Source of the DNA: Xestospongia bergquistia
Lineage: Eukaryota > Porifera > Demospongiae > Haplosclerida > Petrosiidae
Length of the DNA: 64,000 nt
Reading direction: 5' to 3'
Assembly (NCBI GenBank): GCA_963965975.1
Contig: OZ014420.1
Coordinates: 4,304,001-4,368,000, forward strand
The position numbers and the translations under genes were made by a program. The number at the start of each line of letters is the position of its first letter. Position 1 is the first letter of the stretch. This document shows, one piece after another, positions 1 to 11,579 of the stretch. The notes below the pieces were generated by a model that did no database searches, was not told the origin of the DNA, and worked only from the letters and a program-made list of their open reading frames with translations.

Positions 1-1600
1 ACTACAAATGATGGCTGGACACCTCTTATGATAGCCAGTCACAATGGTCATGGTAATGTCATTGAGTTATTACTAGAGAAGGATGTTCCTGTAAATGCAC
101 AAAGCACAAATGGAACAACAGCTATTTTTATTGCTTGTGGGAATGGTCACTCTTCAGTCGTTTCTACTTTACTTAACAATGGGGCAGATCCTAACATAAG
201 TACTAATGATGGCTGGACACCTCTTATGAGAGCCAGTCAGAATGGTCATGGTGTTGTTATTGAGTTATTACTAGAGAAGGAAGTTCCTGTAAATGCCCAA
301 AATACAACTGGAATAACAGCTATTTATCTTGCTAGCCATAATGGTCACTCTTCAGTCGTTTCTACTTTACTTAACAATGTAGCAGATCCTAACATAACTA
401 CAAATGATGGCTGGACACCTCTTATGATAGCCAGTGAGAATAGTCATGGTGATGTGATTGAGTTATTACTCTAGAAGGAAGTTCCTGTAAATGCCCAAAA
501 TACAACTGGAATATCAGCTATTTATCTTGCTAGCCATAATGGTCACTCTTCAGTCGTTTCTACTTTACTTAAGAATGGGGCAGATCCTAACATAACTACA
601 AATGATGGCTGGACACCTCTTATGATAGCCAGTGAGAATAGTCATGGTGATGTGATTGAGTTATTACTCTAGAAGGAAGTTCCTGTAAATGCCCAAAATA
701 CAACTGGAATATCAGCTATTTATCTTGCTAGCCATAATGGTCACTCTTCAGTCGTTTCTACTTTACTTAAGAATGGGGCAGATCCTAACATAACTACAAA
801 TGATGGCTGGACACCTCTTATGATAGCCAGTCAGAATGGTCATGGTGTTGTTATTGAGTTATTACTAGAAAAGGAAGTTCCTGTAAATGCCCAAAATACA
901 ACTGGAATAACAGCTATTTATCTTGCTAGCCATAATGGTCACTCTTCAGTCGTTTCTACTTTACTTAACAATGGGGCAGATCCTAACATAACTACAAATG
1001 ATGGCTGGACACCTCTTATGATCGCCAGTCACAATAGTCATGGTAATGTCATTGAGTTATTACTAGAGAAGGATGTTCCTGTAAATGCACAAAGCACAAA
1101 TGGAACAACAGCTATTTTTATTGCTTGTGGGAATGGTCACTCTTCAGTCGTTTCTACTTTACTTAACAATGGGGCAGATCCTAACATAAGTACTAATGAT
1201 GGCTGGACACCTCTTATGAGAGCCAGTCAGAATGGTCATGGTGATGTTATTGAGTTATTACTTGAGAAGGAAGTTCCTGTAAATGCCCAAAATACAACTG
1301 GAATAACAGCTATTTATCTTGCTAGCCAGAATGGTCACTCTTCATTTGTTTCTACTTTACTTAACAATGGGGCAGATCCTAACATAACTACAAATGATGG
1401 CTGGACACCTCTTATGATAGCCAGTGAGAATAGTCATGGTGATGTGATTGAGTTATTACTCTAGAAGGAAGTTCCTGTAAATGCCCAAAATACAACTGGA
1501 ATAACAGCTATTTATCTTGCTAGCCAGAATGGTCACTCTTCAGTGGTTTCTACTTTACTTAACATTGGGGCAGATCCTAACAAAGGTAGAGATAATGGCT
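1..1600 (+). repeat. 198-bp tandem repeat array (two ankyrin repeats per unit)
   Basis: About eight units of 198 bp are nearly identical in sequence, much closer than protein selection alone would require, which points to recent unequal exchange or gene conversion. Two unit types alternate: one with AQSTNGTTAIFIACGN and one with AQNTTGITAIYLAS. The array continues off the left edge of the window. Confidence 0.9.
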
Positions 1601-2068
1601 GGACACCTCTTATGATATCCTGTACCAAAGGATGTTGTAGAAGAGTTATTAAAGGCCCAAGTTAATGTCAATCATCAAACTCCTACAGGTACTACAGCAT
1701 TACATTTATTAAGTCAAAATGGATTTGAGAAAATTACTATTCAGCTACTAAAATGTGGTGCTAATCCACTTCTTAAAGATGTCTTCGGTTGTATACCTCT
1801 AGATATAGCTTATCAAGAATGTCATTATGACATTGTATCACTACTTCAAGACACTATTGCTGTTTTCCATGACGATGATCAAGAGTTATTAGCAGGTTCT
1901 ATTGAGTCAGGTTATACAACTGGTAGACTATCAACTGATCACTCATCAGTAGCAGACTCTTATATTGCACAACTCTCTGATCTGGAAGAAGACATTAGTA
2001 ACCAAAATTGTATTGTCTTGAAATATTTATATAACAATAACAGTTTGTATATTTATTATATTACTTAA
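1..2068 (+). pseudogene. Ankyrin-repeat protein gene, 3' part, broken
   Basis: The frame is open from base 1, so the gene starts upstream of the window. It encodes about sixteen 33-residue ankyrin repeats with the usual DGWTPLM...A...NGH...V..LL pattern. Identical in-frame TAG codons lie at 472-474, 670-672 and 1462-1464, each where other units read CTA GAG. At about 1618-1630 the repeat frame is lost. From 1631 another frame carries on with two degenerate ankyrin repeats and an acidic, Ser-rich tail, and ends at 2066-2068. Ankyrin repeats are protein-binding modules; nothing here tells the partner. The reading of the tail as the real C-terminus is inference, since a further exon could follow. 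With three stops and one frame break it is most likely a pseudogene. Confidence 0.8.
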
Positions 2069-3113
2069 TAGCAAATGAGAAATGTTTCATTTACCTTTTA
2101 TAGTGGCAAATTTACCTGACACATACTTATTCGCAGAGATGTACATAATACACGAAACATGTTGATTGTCTGTTAAATTAATAATATATTATAATATGAT
2201 TTAGTTGGTTACTTAATACTTTGTTTTTTAAAATTAGTATCTGTAATGAAGACATTAAATTATGTGGTGTATTATTTTTCAAATAACAAAAGTTATTCTC
2301 AAAACTCAAGGACAACAACACATGGTTGTTTATGTTAGAAAAGAAACTATTAACTATGTCAGATCACCAGGATAGCTGATGGACTCTGATCAGTGTTTGG
2401 TTAATTGATTTTTTCTTTGTCACTTTCCTCACTTGACATCAGCTCAGGTAAAAAGCACATTTCCCAATATAGTTACACCCACCAGTATGTACTGGTAAAT
2501 GTAAAATATGGACTTCCTGTCATAATAATTAATAGCTAGAGTGATTTTATTAAGTTTATAAACATTATTCTTGTTTATTTGCTAATAATGACACTATTCA
2601 ACAATATTGTTGTACAAGTAAAAATTTCTAAAAAGATTTATTAAATGTAGGGATGGTGGTAAAAACATCTTAAACAGGCCAAAGTAGGAATTGGCAGTAT
2701 GGACATCCCTAAATAGTAGCCAGTATTTAATGAATGTTTTAGAACTTGTATAACGTTAATATTGTTGAATAGTGTCATTATTAGAAATTAACAAATAAAC
2801 AATAATGATGTCTTAAAGTTAATAAAATCACAATAGTCAAGGACAAAATGTTCTGTACATGTTGCAACAGTTGTATGAGGCAAACAGTCCCATAAGAAGT
2901 CTAAAGTAAAAACTGTTCAGTTAGAATGTGACGCTAACATTGTGTGAATGAAAGCTAAAACATAAAGCCATCCCTACCATAGGCAGTGCTACCTGATGAT
3001 GACAAAAACTTATCATATTAAAAGATCTTTGTAAAAATAGTAAAATAAAGGACAATAACAGTGTTTTGCTAACAAAACACCAGTATTTATAATATATAAA
3101 GTGATCTTCAACA
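2069..3113. other. Non-coding stretch between ankyrin and peptidase genes
   Basis: AT-rich sequence with no convincing coding frame. Its only clear structure is the inverted repeat at 2542-2833, listed separately. Confidence 0.6.
2542..2833. repeat. Foldback / MITE-like inverted repeat
   Basis: Two arms of roughly 80-90 bp face each other, at about 2542-2622 and 2747-2833. Both contain the core AATAATGACACTATTCAACA, once on each strand. The 125-bp spacer has no coding potential. No clear target duplication was seen. Confidence 0.65.
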
Positions 3114-6100
3114 TTAGAAACCAAGAGATAATAAAAAGTCACTTATTAATTCATAGAGATGTATTCTAGTATGGCCACCAGACAAAGAGTGGTCTTGATC
3201 AGTGTAAAACTGGAGACAGATATACGATGATGCTATTGTGACATGATATGATGCTATTACCTGTAATCTAAACTGAACTTCTTTCTCTGTTAGAACATGG
3301 ACTAGCTGAGCAGTATTTTGAAAATGAACATTATCTATAAACAATGAATAAATAAATAGCTATGTTAATTTTCTCAGCTATCACTTATTTTTCTAATCTA
3401 TGAATTAATACACTGGTCTTACCATCACCAGTTCCATGAATTAACAAATAACTTATAGAAGAAAGATTGCCAGCTCTTAGTAAAAGAGAGGATCTCTAAT
3501 AATAAAATATATAATAATGTGGATATAATTTTACATCTCACTACATAAAATTAAGAATAAAACATTAATTATCAAACATTGACTAGTGAAAAGTAGTTTC
3601 TACTTTCTAACAAATATAGAATATAATGATATCTTTAACTCTAAATATCATAATTAGAGGTTAATATCCTGTCACAGTGTATTTGATAGGAGTGTCAAAT
3701 TAATTGTCACATGTGCAGTTGCCTTACATAGATAATCATATAGCTAACAGACCCACAGCCAATTAGCATGTTACCAGGCATAATGACTAATCAACTATAC
3801 CTCATAGCCTTGTAGATTATCCTCAACATCAGGTTGACCCATGTATCATTCAGTGTATATTGAGTCTATTAAAAGAAGTAATAATGATAGTACAGAACAA
3901 AGTAAGTATTATACCAAAGACACTATTCAAGTAAGTGTATCTGCTCCTACTCTCAATGCTAGCTTAGTTACATTTGCTAGTATTTTAACTGGTATATTCT
4001 ACTTCTAATTGACTAATGAATGGTTATACTATTCATTAAGTCCATCAACTATTATATAATTACTAATACTAAAACTAATAAAATACATAAAACATTACAT
4101 TATGTTATCTGTATCATCATTAAGGTATAACATCAACACGTACCATAATATAACCAATCTGATACAGGAGATTGTGAAATGGCTGCTGAAAAGAGACCAC
4201 TTCCACTAGCACCAACCATTCCTGCCATGTATCCACCATAAGACTATAAAATAAGAATAAAACAAAGTCTCTTAATCAACATTTTATTCAGATTATGACT
4301 TACAGCTCCATATATTGCCAAATGATCATTGTCTACATAACATTGTTGCTGAAAATACCTGTATTATAAACTATTATCTCAACACATTAATGATGTTACT
4401 TTACTAACTTTGATGTTCTTAGTTGATCTTCTGTTTCCAATATTCCCAACTGATGATAAACTGAATATTTAAACCTAACAATAACTGTAGAACACTTATT
4501 TATCATTATATTCCTTCTCACTTGTTACCACAGTAACCAGTTCCTCGTCCATCCACACTAACAATGATCATATTTAAATGAGAAGCAAGATAGAAAAGGA
4601 GGAGACGACTAGTAACAGCTGCTTCACCTATCTAATAATAAGATAAGAAAAAAATATTAACTGGATATCATAAACTGAGATCAATGCAGTATCATAACAC
4701 CACAGGCATCTGATTAATTAGATTCAATAACAGGTAATCAGCTCTTCATGTTCTTGTTGGATTGATATAGAGATATCCCTACATCACTACTGTCTGTCTT
4801 ACATTTAAATGCTTAGGTAAGAAATCAATTGGAAAGCAATATTCTTACCATTTGACTATTGGGACCTCCATACACATAAAACAAGACAGGATATTGTGTT
4901 TTACAGTCTTTATTAAATCCAGGAGGATATATCACTCTAGCATAAAGGGATGGTATGTGTACAAATGAAAATGTGAGAATAGATCAATAAATAGTGTATT
5001 TACCAGCTAATGAAGAAGGAATATTAATTGTTTCCACAGTTGGTAAAGAGAGTGGTTGAATAGCAGTATATAACAGTTCATTGTTCTCCAAATACTTCAC
5101 TGTTATGAAGAGACAATAGAGATAACTACAACAAATTACTAATTTATTAAAGTATAGCCCATTTAGCTACATCTTAGTCACATATTACATCTTAGAACTG
5201 CTTGGGACATGAATAGTGTATATTTAATGTATTTGTCAATACCTGCAGTAAACTGATTGTCAGAATACTTAACTAGTACAGAGAATGGGAGACAAGGTCC
5301 ACTACATTGTAAAAGACAATATGATACGTCAGGGGAATAACTTCCACTCCAATAATGACCCTCAGATGGTAATGATGAAGGCATATCTATCATAGAAAGT
5401 AAACACTATATCTGTAGTTACTGTAGATAATAACTAACTGTCTAGTATTGTCCATTGAGATTGATCACATGTTAAACATTGATCAACAGCTGAACTATAG
5501 CAGATTATAACAATAAGTATTATGTAATACAATTATGCTCCTTATGATACTATTGATATGGTACTCATTAATATAGTATCTTTAAAAATGCTGTGTCATT
5601 GATGCATATCAGAACTGGCAAACTACTATTTTCTCTCTATCTCTGGAGACTATAGTATTATGTCCACTACTTAAAGCAGCTTTGTAGTCAGGAAAATAGT
5701 TAGTGTTCTACAGTATAGTGTGTTTATCAACATATAAGTACCTGTATATATGTCGTTGCCATGGTTCAGTCCTTGTGCTAATATATAAACTATAAAACAA
5801 TGAGAAAAAACTAAACTTTATATTAGTCAAGAGTTGACCCTCTATTGGACCACACTTAATTGTCCTGAGGGTATGCAGAGACATTCACCAAAGGACATAA
5901 TTTGGTAGTGTGATGTGTTCATGTCATTATGATATACTTCTTACGTATCTGTCTCACTAGCTGAAATGATATGAGTCACCTCCTACTTTCCATTAGTCAC
6001 AGACACAGCCTCACCAGACTAAGTGATGCAAGACAAAGGTGCATTCATTATTATATGGAATAATTTATCATAATGGTGTAATAATTGAGAATATATTTGA

Positions 6101-7647
6101 CAATTCTGAACATGGTTCAAAAATATCTAAGCCACAATATCCCATTATGCAGTATACAAGATGATCACTAGGAAATACTATATAACTGTTTATTCAAGTA
6201 TTTAAATTGATGTTGAAGAACAAGAGAAGGTAGTTTTCAATGAAATAAATATGTTTATTTAGTATTAACATAGTTGTCATGTCTACCTCAAGATTCACTT
6301 CAAGAATGTGAAGATAGTCACTAGACTCAGAGTCAGTAAGTAACATCTTTTGACCAATCAAGACAGGAAACTAAACCTATATAATATTTATAATAACATA
6401 TACCATAACAGAGATTGCTAATACTGAAATAAATGCAAAGAACAGAAGACATATATTGTCACTAAATGTGATAGTGTTGTACAAATTTTGGTTAAGAATG
6501 TTTTAGAAGGGGTTATAATATAATCCTTGATTGTCTTCGTATCACTTTACATAAAACACTCAAGAATGACTAGTAAGCTCTAATAAACTTCACAAACCAG
6601 AAATATTGAGGCATACATTGTGGCCATTTTTATTAGTTGCTTCTACCATAATAATTAATACACTAATAATAACATACCACTTCAATCCAGGCATTGCTAG
6701 TCTGGTTGTAAACCTAATAAAATGAACCAATATTAAACAAGAAAATCTTTTATTGATTACAACAATACCTCATGACAAGATGCCAGATGATCAATGTTAT
6801 ATGTACAATGTATCATTATATTTTGTGCCCTGTTCATCCATGATACTAAAGGTGATGTTGTATTGATCCAATTAGCTGATATGATATAATGATCACTGTA
6901 TAATATGAACACTAACACATTATTTCTAATATGAAATTCCTACCTTGTACTGAAAGACTCTGGAACAAGTAATTCCATAGTTTCACTCACATCACTAATA
7001 TTTATTACCCATACACTCACAGTAGGGTTCTTATGACCAGCCTACATAATACATAGGATATTAATAGTATGGCACCGTGAGTATGGTGCTGGTATTAGTG
7101 TCAAAGAAATAAACTAAAATCATGTGTTTCTAGATGTATATAATACTAATAACAATACCTTAGGATAAGCAATAGACTCAATATGAGTATATTGATGATA
7201 ATATTCTCCATATATAGGAAACTTAAACTGTTCAACCTTCAAAATGAAAACAAAATTCTTATAAATAATTTGAATCTTTAACAAGGCAAGTACTATAAAC
7301 CTCGTCCATGAAGTGACTAATAAGGAGTAATAACCTCTACAATTATTGTAAGGTGTACCTGTGAGTCATTAAAGGTTATAAAGAGAATATGTCTACCATC
7401 AGGAGACCACCATAGAGCATAGTTACTAGATAACACCTCCTCTATATTAAAACAACACAACAATATAATGACAGATGCTGTCACTACAGATATCAACAGA
7501 TGCTCAAACATCACAAGACATACCTTCATACACCCAATCAGGGATACCATTATAAATGGCATTCTTTTGTCCATTATTTGTATGTCTTTGACTGGAAGTA
7601 TTCATAGACACATTAAATGTATAGATATCAAAATTAAGTACATAAAC
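3114..7647 (-). pseudogene. Dipeptidyl peptidase (S9B, DPP4-like), probable pseudogene
   Basis: Twenty exons with GT..AG borders can be traced (minus strand): 7647-7524, 7441-7359, 7236-7159, 7041-6944, 6895-6769, 6713-6678, 6370-6287, 6018-5945, 5789-5742, 5386-5243, 5099-5004, 4934-4849, 4631-4522, 4474-4409, 4358-4304, 4243-4144, 3865-3801, 3495-3423, 3334-3261, 3209-3114. They match the DPP4 family in order: NGIPDWVYEEEV, ALWWSP, QCSGP, DGRGTGY, the nucleophile motif G-A-S-Y-G-G, HGTGDDNVHF with the catalytic Asp, and YTDQDHS with the catalytic His. DPP4 relatives cut dipeptides after Pro or Ala and are usually type II membrane proteins. A TAG replaces the conserved Trp of GKWEV (5983-5985), and a TGA replaces Arg in YTERYMG (3846-3848). 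The 5789-5742/5386-5243 junction is out of phase by one base. About 130 residues of the N-terminal propeller are missing between this block and the candidate first exon. Confidence 0.85.
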
Positions 7648-8219
7648 CTAAAAAATAGGAACAGATACATAAAATAACAATATATATATATATATATATG
7701 ACCTGATTTGCAAAAAGGGACCACTTCTTTAAAAACATTTGTCACTTGATTTATAAAAAAACACTGTTAAAACATATCCAGAAACAGTTTGGTATACATA
7801 TAGATTATATATAGATTAGACTGTCATGTCATATGATTACATACAGATTAGACTATCAAAGCTACTACTACACATCTTAGCCTATGACCTCCTCGCTTTG
7901 CTTTTTTTACTATAACCTAGAGTATGGTAATGAGTACTGTAACACAAGAAAAGACGCAAACTAAATAATTAAATGCATGATAAGTTAGTTTGTCAAACAT
8001 TATACTATAACAAGAATAAAGGGACTTATGAACCAATACACACAATAAAGCCTCCAATTATCAGGATAGCGTTAATACACTTTAGGAGCAATTCATGACC
8101 TATCAACTCTTCTCATTTTTGAAAATTGCTAGATTAAACAGTTTATTATAATGTAAGCCATTCTGTGGCACAAGAAGTATTAAAAGACACTCCACCCCAA
8201 AGCCCAACAGTTATACAAC
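7648..8219. other. Gap where N-terminal peptidase exons are expected
   Basis: AT-rich, with a short (TA)n run near 7679-7698. No exon for the membrane anchor or early propeller blades was recognised, so these exons were probably lost. Confidence 0.5.
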
Positions 8220-8369
8220 CTTTTGCTGTCCTTCCAAAAGTCCCATTTTCTCCTCCATTCTGTTTGCATCCATGGTTTCAGTTTCTCCTTCGCTTAAATT
8301 AGATGTCTCTTCTGTTTCCTCTTCAAGTGTCACAGCTACACTCTCGTGCTCTAGAGAAATATCTGACAT
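8220..8369 (-). pseudogene. Possible first coding exon of the dipeptidyl peptidase gene
   Basis: A 50-codon open stretch starts at ATG (8369) and ends at a GT donor in phase 0, which fits the phase of the next recognised exon at 7647. It encodes a very acidic, Ser/Thr-rich peptide starting MSDISLEHESVAVTLEEE, plausible as a cytosolic tail of a type II membrane protein. No membrane anchor or early propeller exon was found in 7650-8219, so the link is an inference from position and phase only. Confidence 0.35.
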
Positions 8370-8465
8370 AGCTTTTTTGTTGTCTTATATTCATAGTCAT
8401 AGCCACGCCCATCACAGAACACGTTGTTATGCGGTACGTGCTGCTTGACTTCAAAATAGAATTAA

Positions 8466-8679
8466 AGGGAGGGTATCATGAAAAATCACTATATTTTTTT
8501 TTAATTTAAAAAGAATCCTTTGGTGATATATAGCTTAGTATATTTTTTTCAGATTTTTTCTGGCTACCATTAGCTAGAAAAAAATAGTTGTTTCCAGCTA
8601 TTTTTCAATAAGCTACAAACGTTTCCTGTTGAGGTTGAAATTGGGTGGGGCCGTTATGTGATGTCATCAAAGGGAGAGA
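8466..8679 (+). repeat. Left inverted end of TTAA transposon 1
   Basis: About 214 bp, matching the reverse complement of 10236-10449 with scattered differences. The match runs from AGGGAGGGTATC at the tip to the GGCCGTTATGTGATGTCATC stretch at the inner edge. Confidence 0.85.
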
Positions 8680-8754
8680 TTTCTGCTAATCCATGCGCAT
8701 CTATACAAGTATAGACCTTTATAGACCTTTTACACAGCAAGGTGTGAACATGCT

Positions 8755-9395
8755 TTGCTGACAAACACCTCTCTATGCAAGGATTTGACACGTCTGTCTC
8801 CAGAATACCAGACATCATCTTTAGAGGCCTACCACAGTGTGGTTATCCACTTTGCACCAAAGTCAAATGCCTTTTCTTATCCAGGGATGCATTGCAGGTG
8901 TGTATTAATTTGTGAATTAAGGTTTCTTTTGCTTACTACCAAGTTATTTTTGTAAGAATAATTGTTATTGGCTCCCATTATACAATTTTGGAGGTTGGAG
9001 TTTGCATCACTACACTTTAATGAAAACTCTAATCGTGATCAGGCAGTAACCAAACAGGGCAAGGAACAGTTTGACATTGTGTTTCCCAAATACAAGAAAG
9101 GGGGGTACATTGTTCGCAAAGTGACTGTAGACCAAACATATGTTAAGGCATGCTAACTAAATACCAATAGTCTTTGTTCCTTGTCAACAGCCTAAAGGTG
9201 TTAATTGTTCACTATAATTCCACTGCAGGATATGTTAGCAATGTATTTAGAAAGACATTTGAACTCTGTATAGATGGCAGTAGAGGGGATGCAAGTGTAC
9301 ATGATGAGGAGCTAGCACCATTAAGTAGTCAATACACAAGGCCAGACAAGGACACTGCCATTTCAAGTCATAAGAGTAGATTTAGATTGTCATAA
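8755..9395 (+). pseudogene. Transposase remnant (C-terminal part) of TTAA transposon 1
   Basis: Three exon-like blocks are visible. About 8755-8899 includes LEAYHSVVIHFAPK and FSYPGMHCR. About 8990-9140 includes LHFNENSNRDQA and FPKYKKGGYIVRKV. About 9231-9395 is an acidic C-terminal tail ending in TAA. The FPKYKKGGYIV block recurs in the transposase remnant of the sister element at 56938-57446, which ties both to one family. The N-terminal THAP region and most of the catalytic core are absent, so this copy is an internal-deletion remnant. The exon borders are approximate. Confidence 0.6.
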
Positions 9396-9426
9396 TAATA
9401 ACTATTGTATGCATAACAAACAAACT

Positions 9427-10221
9427 TCACAAATGTGGATATTTGAAACCTGTGTAGTTACTAAAATCAGATGGAAAAGTGTTCCTAATCTTCTTTACTG
9501 CACAACTTGGTAAAATTACTCTTACTCTTTTCCTGAGCCATCCCCAGCACCAACTGGTTAGCTGGCAGTATGCCATATAGTGGTAACATCTGCAGGAAAT
9601 AAGAATGCAACGTGAAGCGATGTATAATAATATTATGTGTGGGCAAACTTACTCATGAACAGATTTTTCTCCAGTGTCCCCATAACGACTCCTGTAACTA
9701 AAATAGGCTGTCTGTAGCACCCATACATTTAAGCACACAGATTGAAAACCTTCATGGTCTGTGATACAATGTATCTCATTGCTACTCTCTTTCATCTTGT
9801 CTTTTACAATGTCTCTTTCATCTTGTCTTTTACAATGTCTATTTCACAGCAACACACATTCACGGCCTGTTGCCATCACTTCACATTGTCCACATTGACA
9901 CCTACAAAAAGGCAGAACAGTACTATAAATAGGGCTATACTTCTATTATTTGAAAGACTTACCAGTCTGTATTGTCAAGCCTGGAGAATTTACTTTCATA
10001 TTCCACTGGAGAGTGGGATGGAAGTATTCACCACTTGCAATCGGCTCAAAACTGTATGGTTCTATGATTTCTGAGCCTGTATCTTCATGACTGCTCTCTA
10101 TAGGATCTGGATTTTCTTCCTGAAAACTGGAAAAGGAGCAAGACAGTCTTATTTCACTAGCTGCATAGCTGTCAGCATCATTGGTGCCAGAAGAACTGAT
10201 CGAGTTGTCGCTTTCTTCCAT
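9427..10221 (-). pseudogene. P2X7 ballast-domain-like protein gene carried by the transposon
   Basis: Three exons lie on the minus strand: 10221-9963 (acidic N-terminus from MEESDNSISSS, with EPYSFEP), 9901-9653 and 9589-9427. The product has the signature of the cytosolic Cys-rich tail (ballast) of vertebrate P2X7. That includes NTDWCQCGQC, ECV..CC, CITDHEGF, VWVLQTAYFSYR and, in the last exon, SWCWGW, VILPSCAVKKIRNTFPS and YTGFK. In P2X7 this zinc-binding region sits on the channel C-terminus; here it is a stand-alone soluble protein with no channel segments. Decay is visible: a frame change before RLDNTDW, a short deletion at the CC motif, and a 26-bp tandem duplication (about 9786-9837). 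The original role in the element is unknown. Confidence 0.75.
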
Positions 10222-10235
10222 TGCAACGCTTTATT

Positions 10236-10449
10236 TCTCTCCCTTTGATGACATCACATAACGGCCCCACCCGATTTCAACCTCAACAGGAAGTGCTTTT
10301 ACATCCTGGAAAAATAGCTGGAAACAACTATTTATTTCTAGCTAATGGTAGCCAGAAAAAATCTGGAAAAAATATTCTGAGCTATATACCACCTAATGAT
10401 TATTTTTAAGCAAACAAAAAAAATAGTGATTTTTCATGATACCCTCCCT
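10236..10449 (-). repeat. Right inverted end of TTAA transposon 1
   Basis: Reverse-complement partner of 8466-8679. It ends ...GATACCCTCCCT and is followed by the TTAA target copy. Confidence 0.85.
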
Positions 10450-10453
10450 TTAA

Positions 10454-11579
10454 GGCAATAAAAATATACTGTTCTTTTTCAGCAAAAAATAGCCAGAATA
10501 ATACATATTAAACTCAAACTGGAAATACCACTCACTAAAGTACTGCTGCAAACAATGTGAGACAAGTGACATGATATTTTAAGGTAGAAATATCAGAACT
10601 TTTTTCATTTTTTTTTCATACAATGATGGTGGTAATTAAGCACATTCTATATACTAAATGTTGTTCTTGGGTGTATCACTTTGCTATAATATATATAGTA
10701 CTACCATAGACTAATATACAACTATACATATTCTGATTGTATTGACTCCATGAAGAAGAAATAATTTGAAAATGACTGACTTCTAATGTGTGTTTCTTAT
10801 GTCAAAATTTATCATACAAAAATGGAATGGCTATGTGTGCATTGTATAACTAAAATTAATGTTTAGGGTTTAAAAAGGTTTGGGATTGGTATAGTATATT
10901 ACAGTATAACAATATAGTATAATGCTTACAATACCACTCCCATAATTATCAGAACATTTTACACAAATGGCACACCATAGATTTCCTGTATTGTTGTTCA
11001 TTTCTGCAATGATGCATTATCTACAAAATAGACTTCTTACTGCTGATATGTAAGCCCCACATAGAATGTTCACTGACATGGTACAAAGTGAACATTGTTG
11101 TTCTTTTTTGTAGTGATACATGCAAGTGAAAGAAAGATATTGATTCTGGTCAGACTATGAAGCTTACAATCAAGTACCACTCAACCTCCTAGTTGACTAC
11201 ATGTAACTATTAATATCTGTTTGATATAGACAATGTAATACACTACACAAGGTATACATATGCATTCATAAAAATGGTTTTGAGTGTCTGGTTGATACTT
11301 CTTAATTATTGTAAAGATATGAACATACACAAATTATGTACATATCCAATAGTTGTTACATAATGAATAATTAATTAGTTTCTGTTGCATGCACATTCCT
11401 TGCAATTGAATGAATACACTAAAATTGATCTTCTTAAGGAAATGCAAATATCATTTTCTGCTGAAATACATGAATACTGAAAGAGTCTGAATATTAAATA
11501 TATTTATTGTTGCTTGGTAAGCTGTTGTTTGTCTTTGAGAGATTGATCTTTTTGAGTTTGTCATTATTAGCTCATCATC
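10454..11579. other. Non-coding stretch upstream of two-pore channel copy 1
   Basis: AT-rich sequence with no gene or repeat that I recognise. The last part would be the promoter and 5' UTR of the channel gene, but no clear TATA element stands out. Confidence 0.5.

Larger units (their letters stand above)
8466..10449. mobile_element. TTAA-target DNA transposon 1 (Kolobok-like) with P2X7-ballast gene
   Basis: The element is flanked by TTAA at 8462-8465 and 10450-10453, with long inverted ends starting AGGGAGGGTATCATGAAAAA. It carries two convergent genes: a transposase remnant on the plus strand (8755-9395) and a Cys-rich P2X7-ballast-like gene on the minus strand (9427-10221). TTAA duplications are used by piggyBac and Kolobok elements. 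The Kolobok call rests on the THAP domain of the sister copy at 56006-57672, so it is an inference. The element appears inactive because the transposase lacks its N-terminal half. Confidence 0.8.

Noticed and set aside
8466-10449. piggyBac as the family of the TTAA elements
   Set aside because: The ends do not resemble the CCC-tipped piggyBac ends, the sister copy has a THAP finger, and the FPKYKKGGYIV block is not one I know from piggyBac. Kolobok fits better, though not proven.
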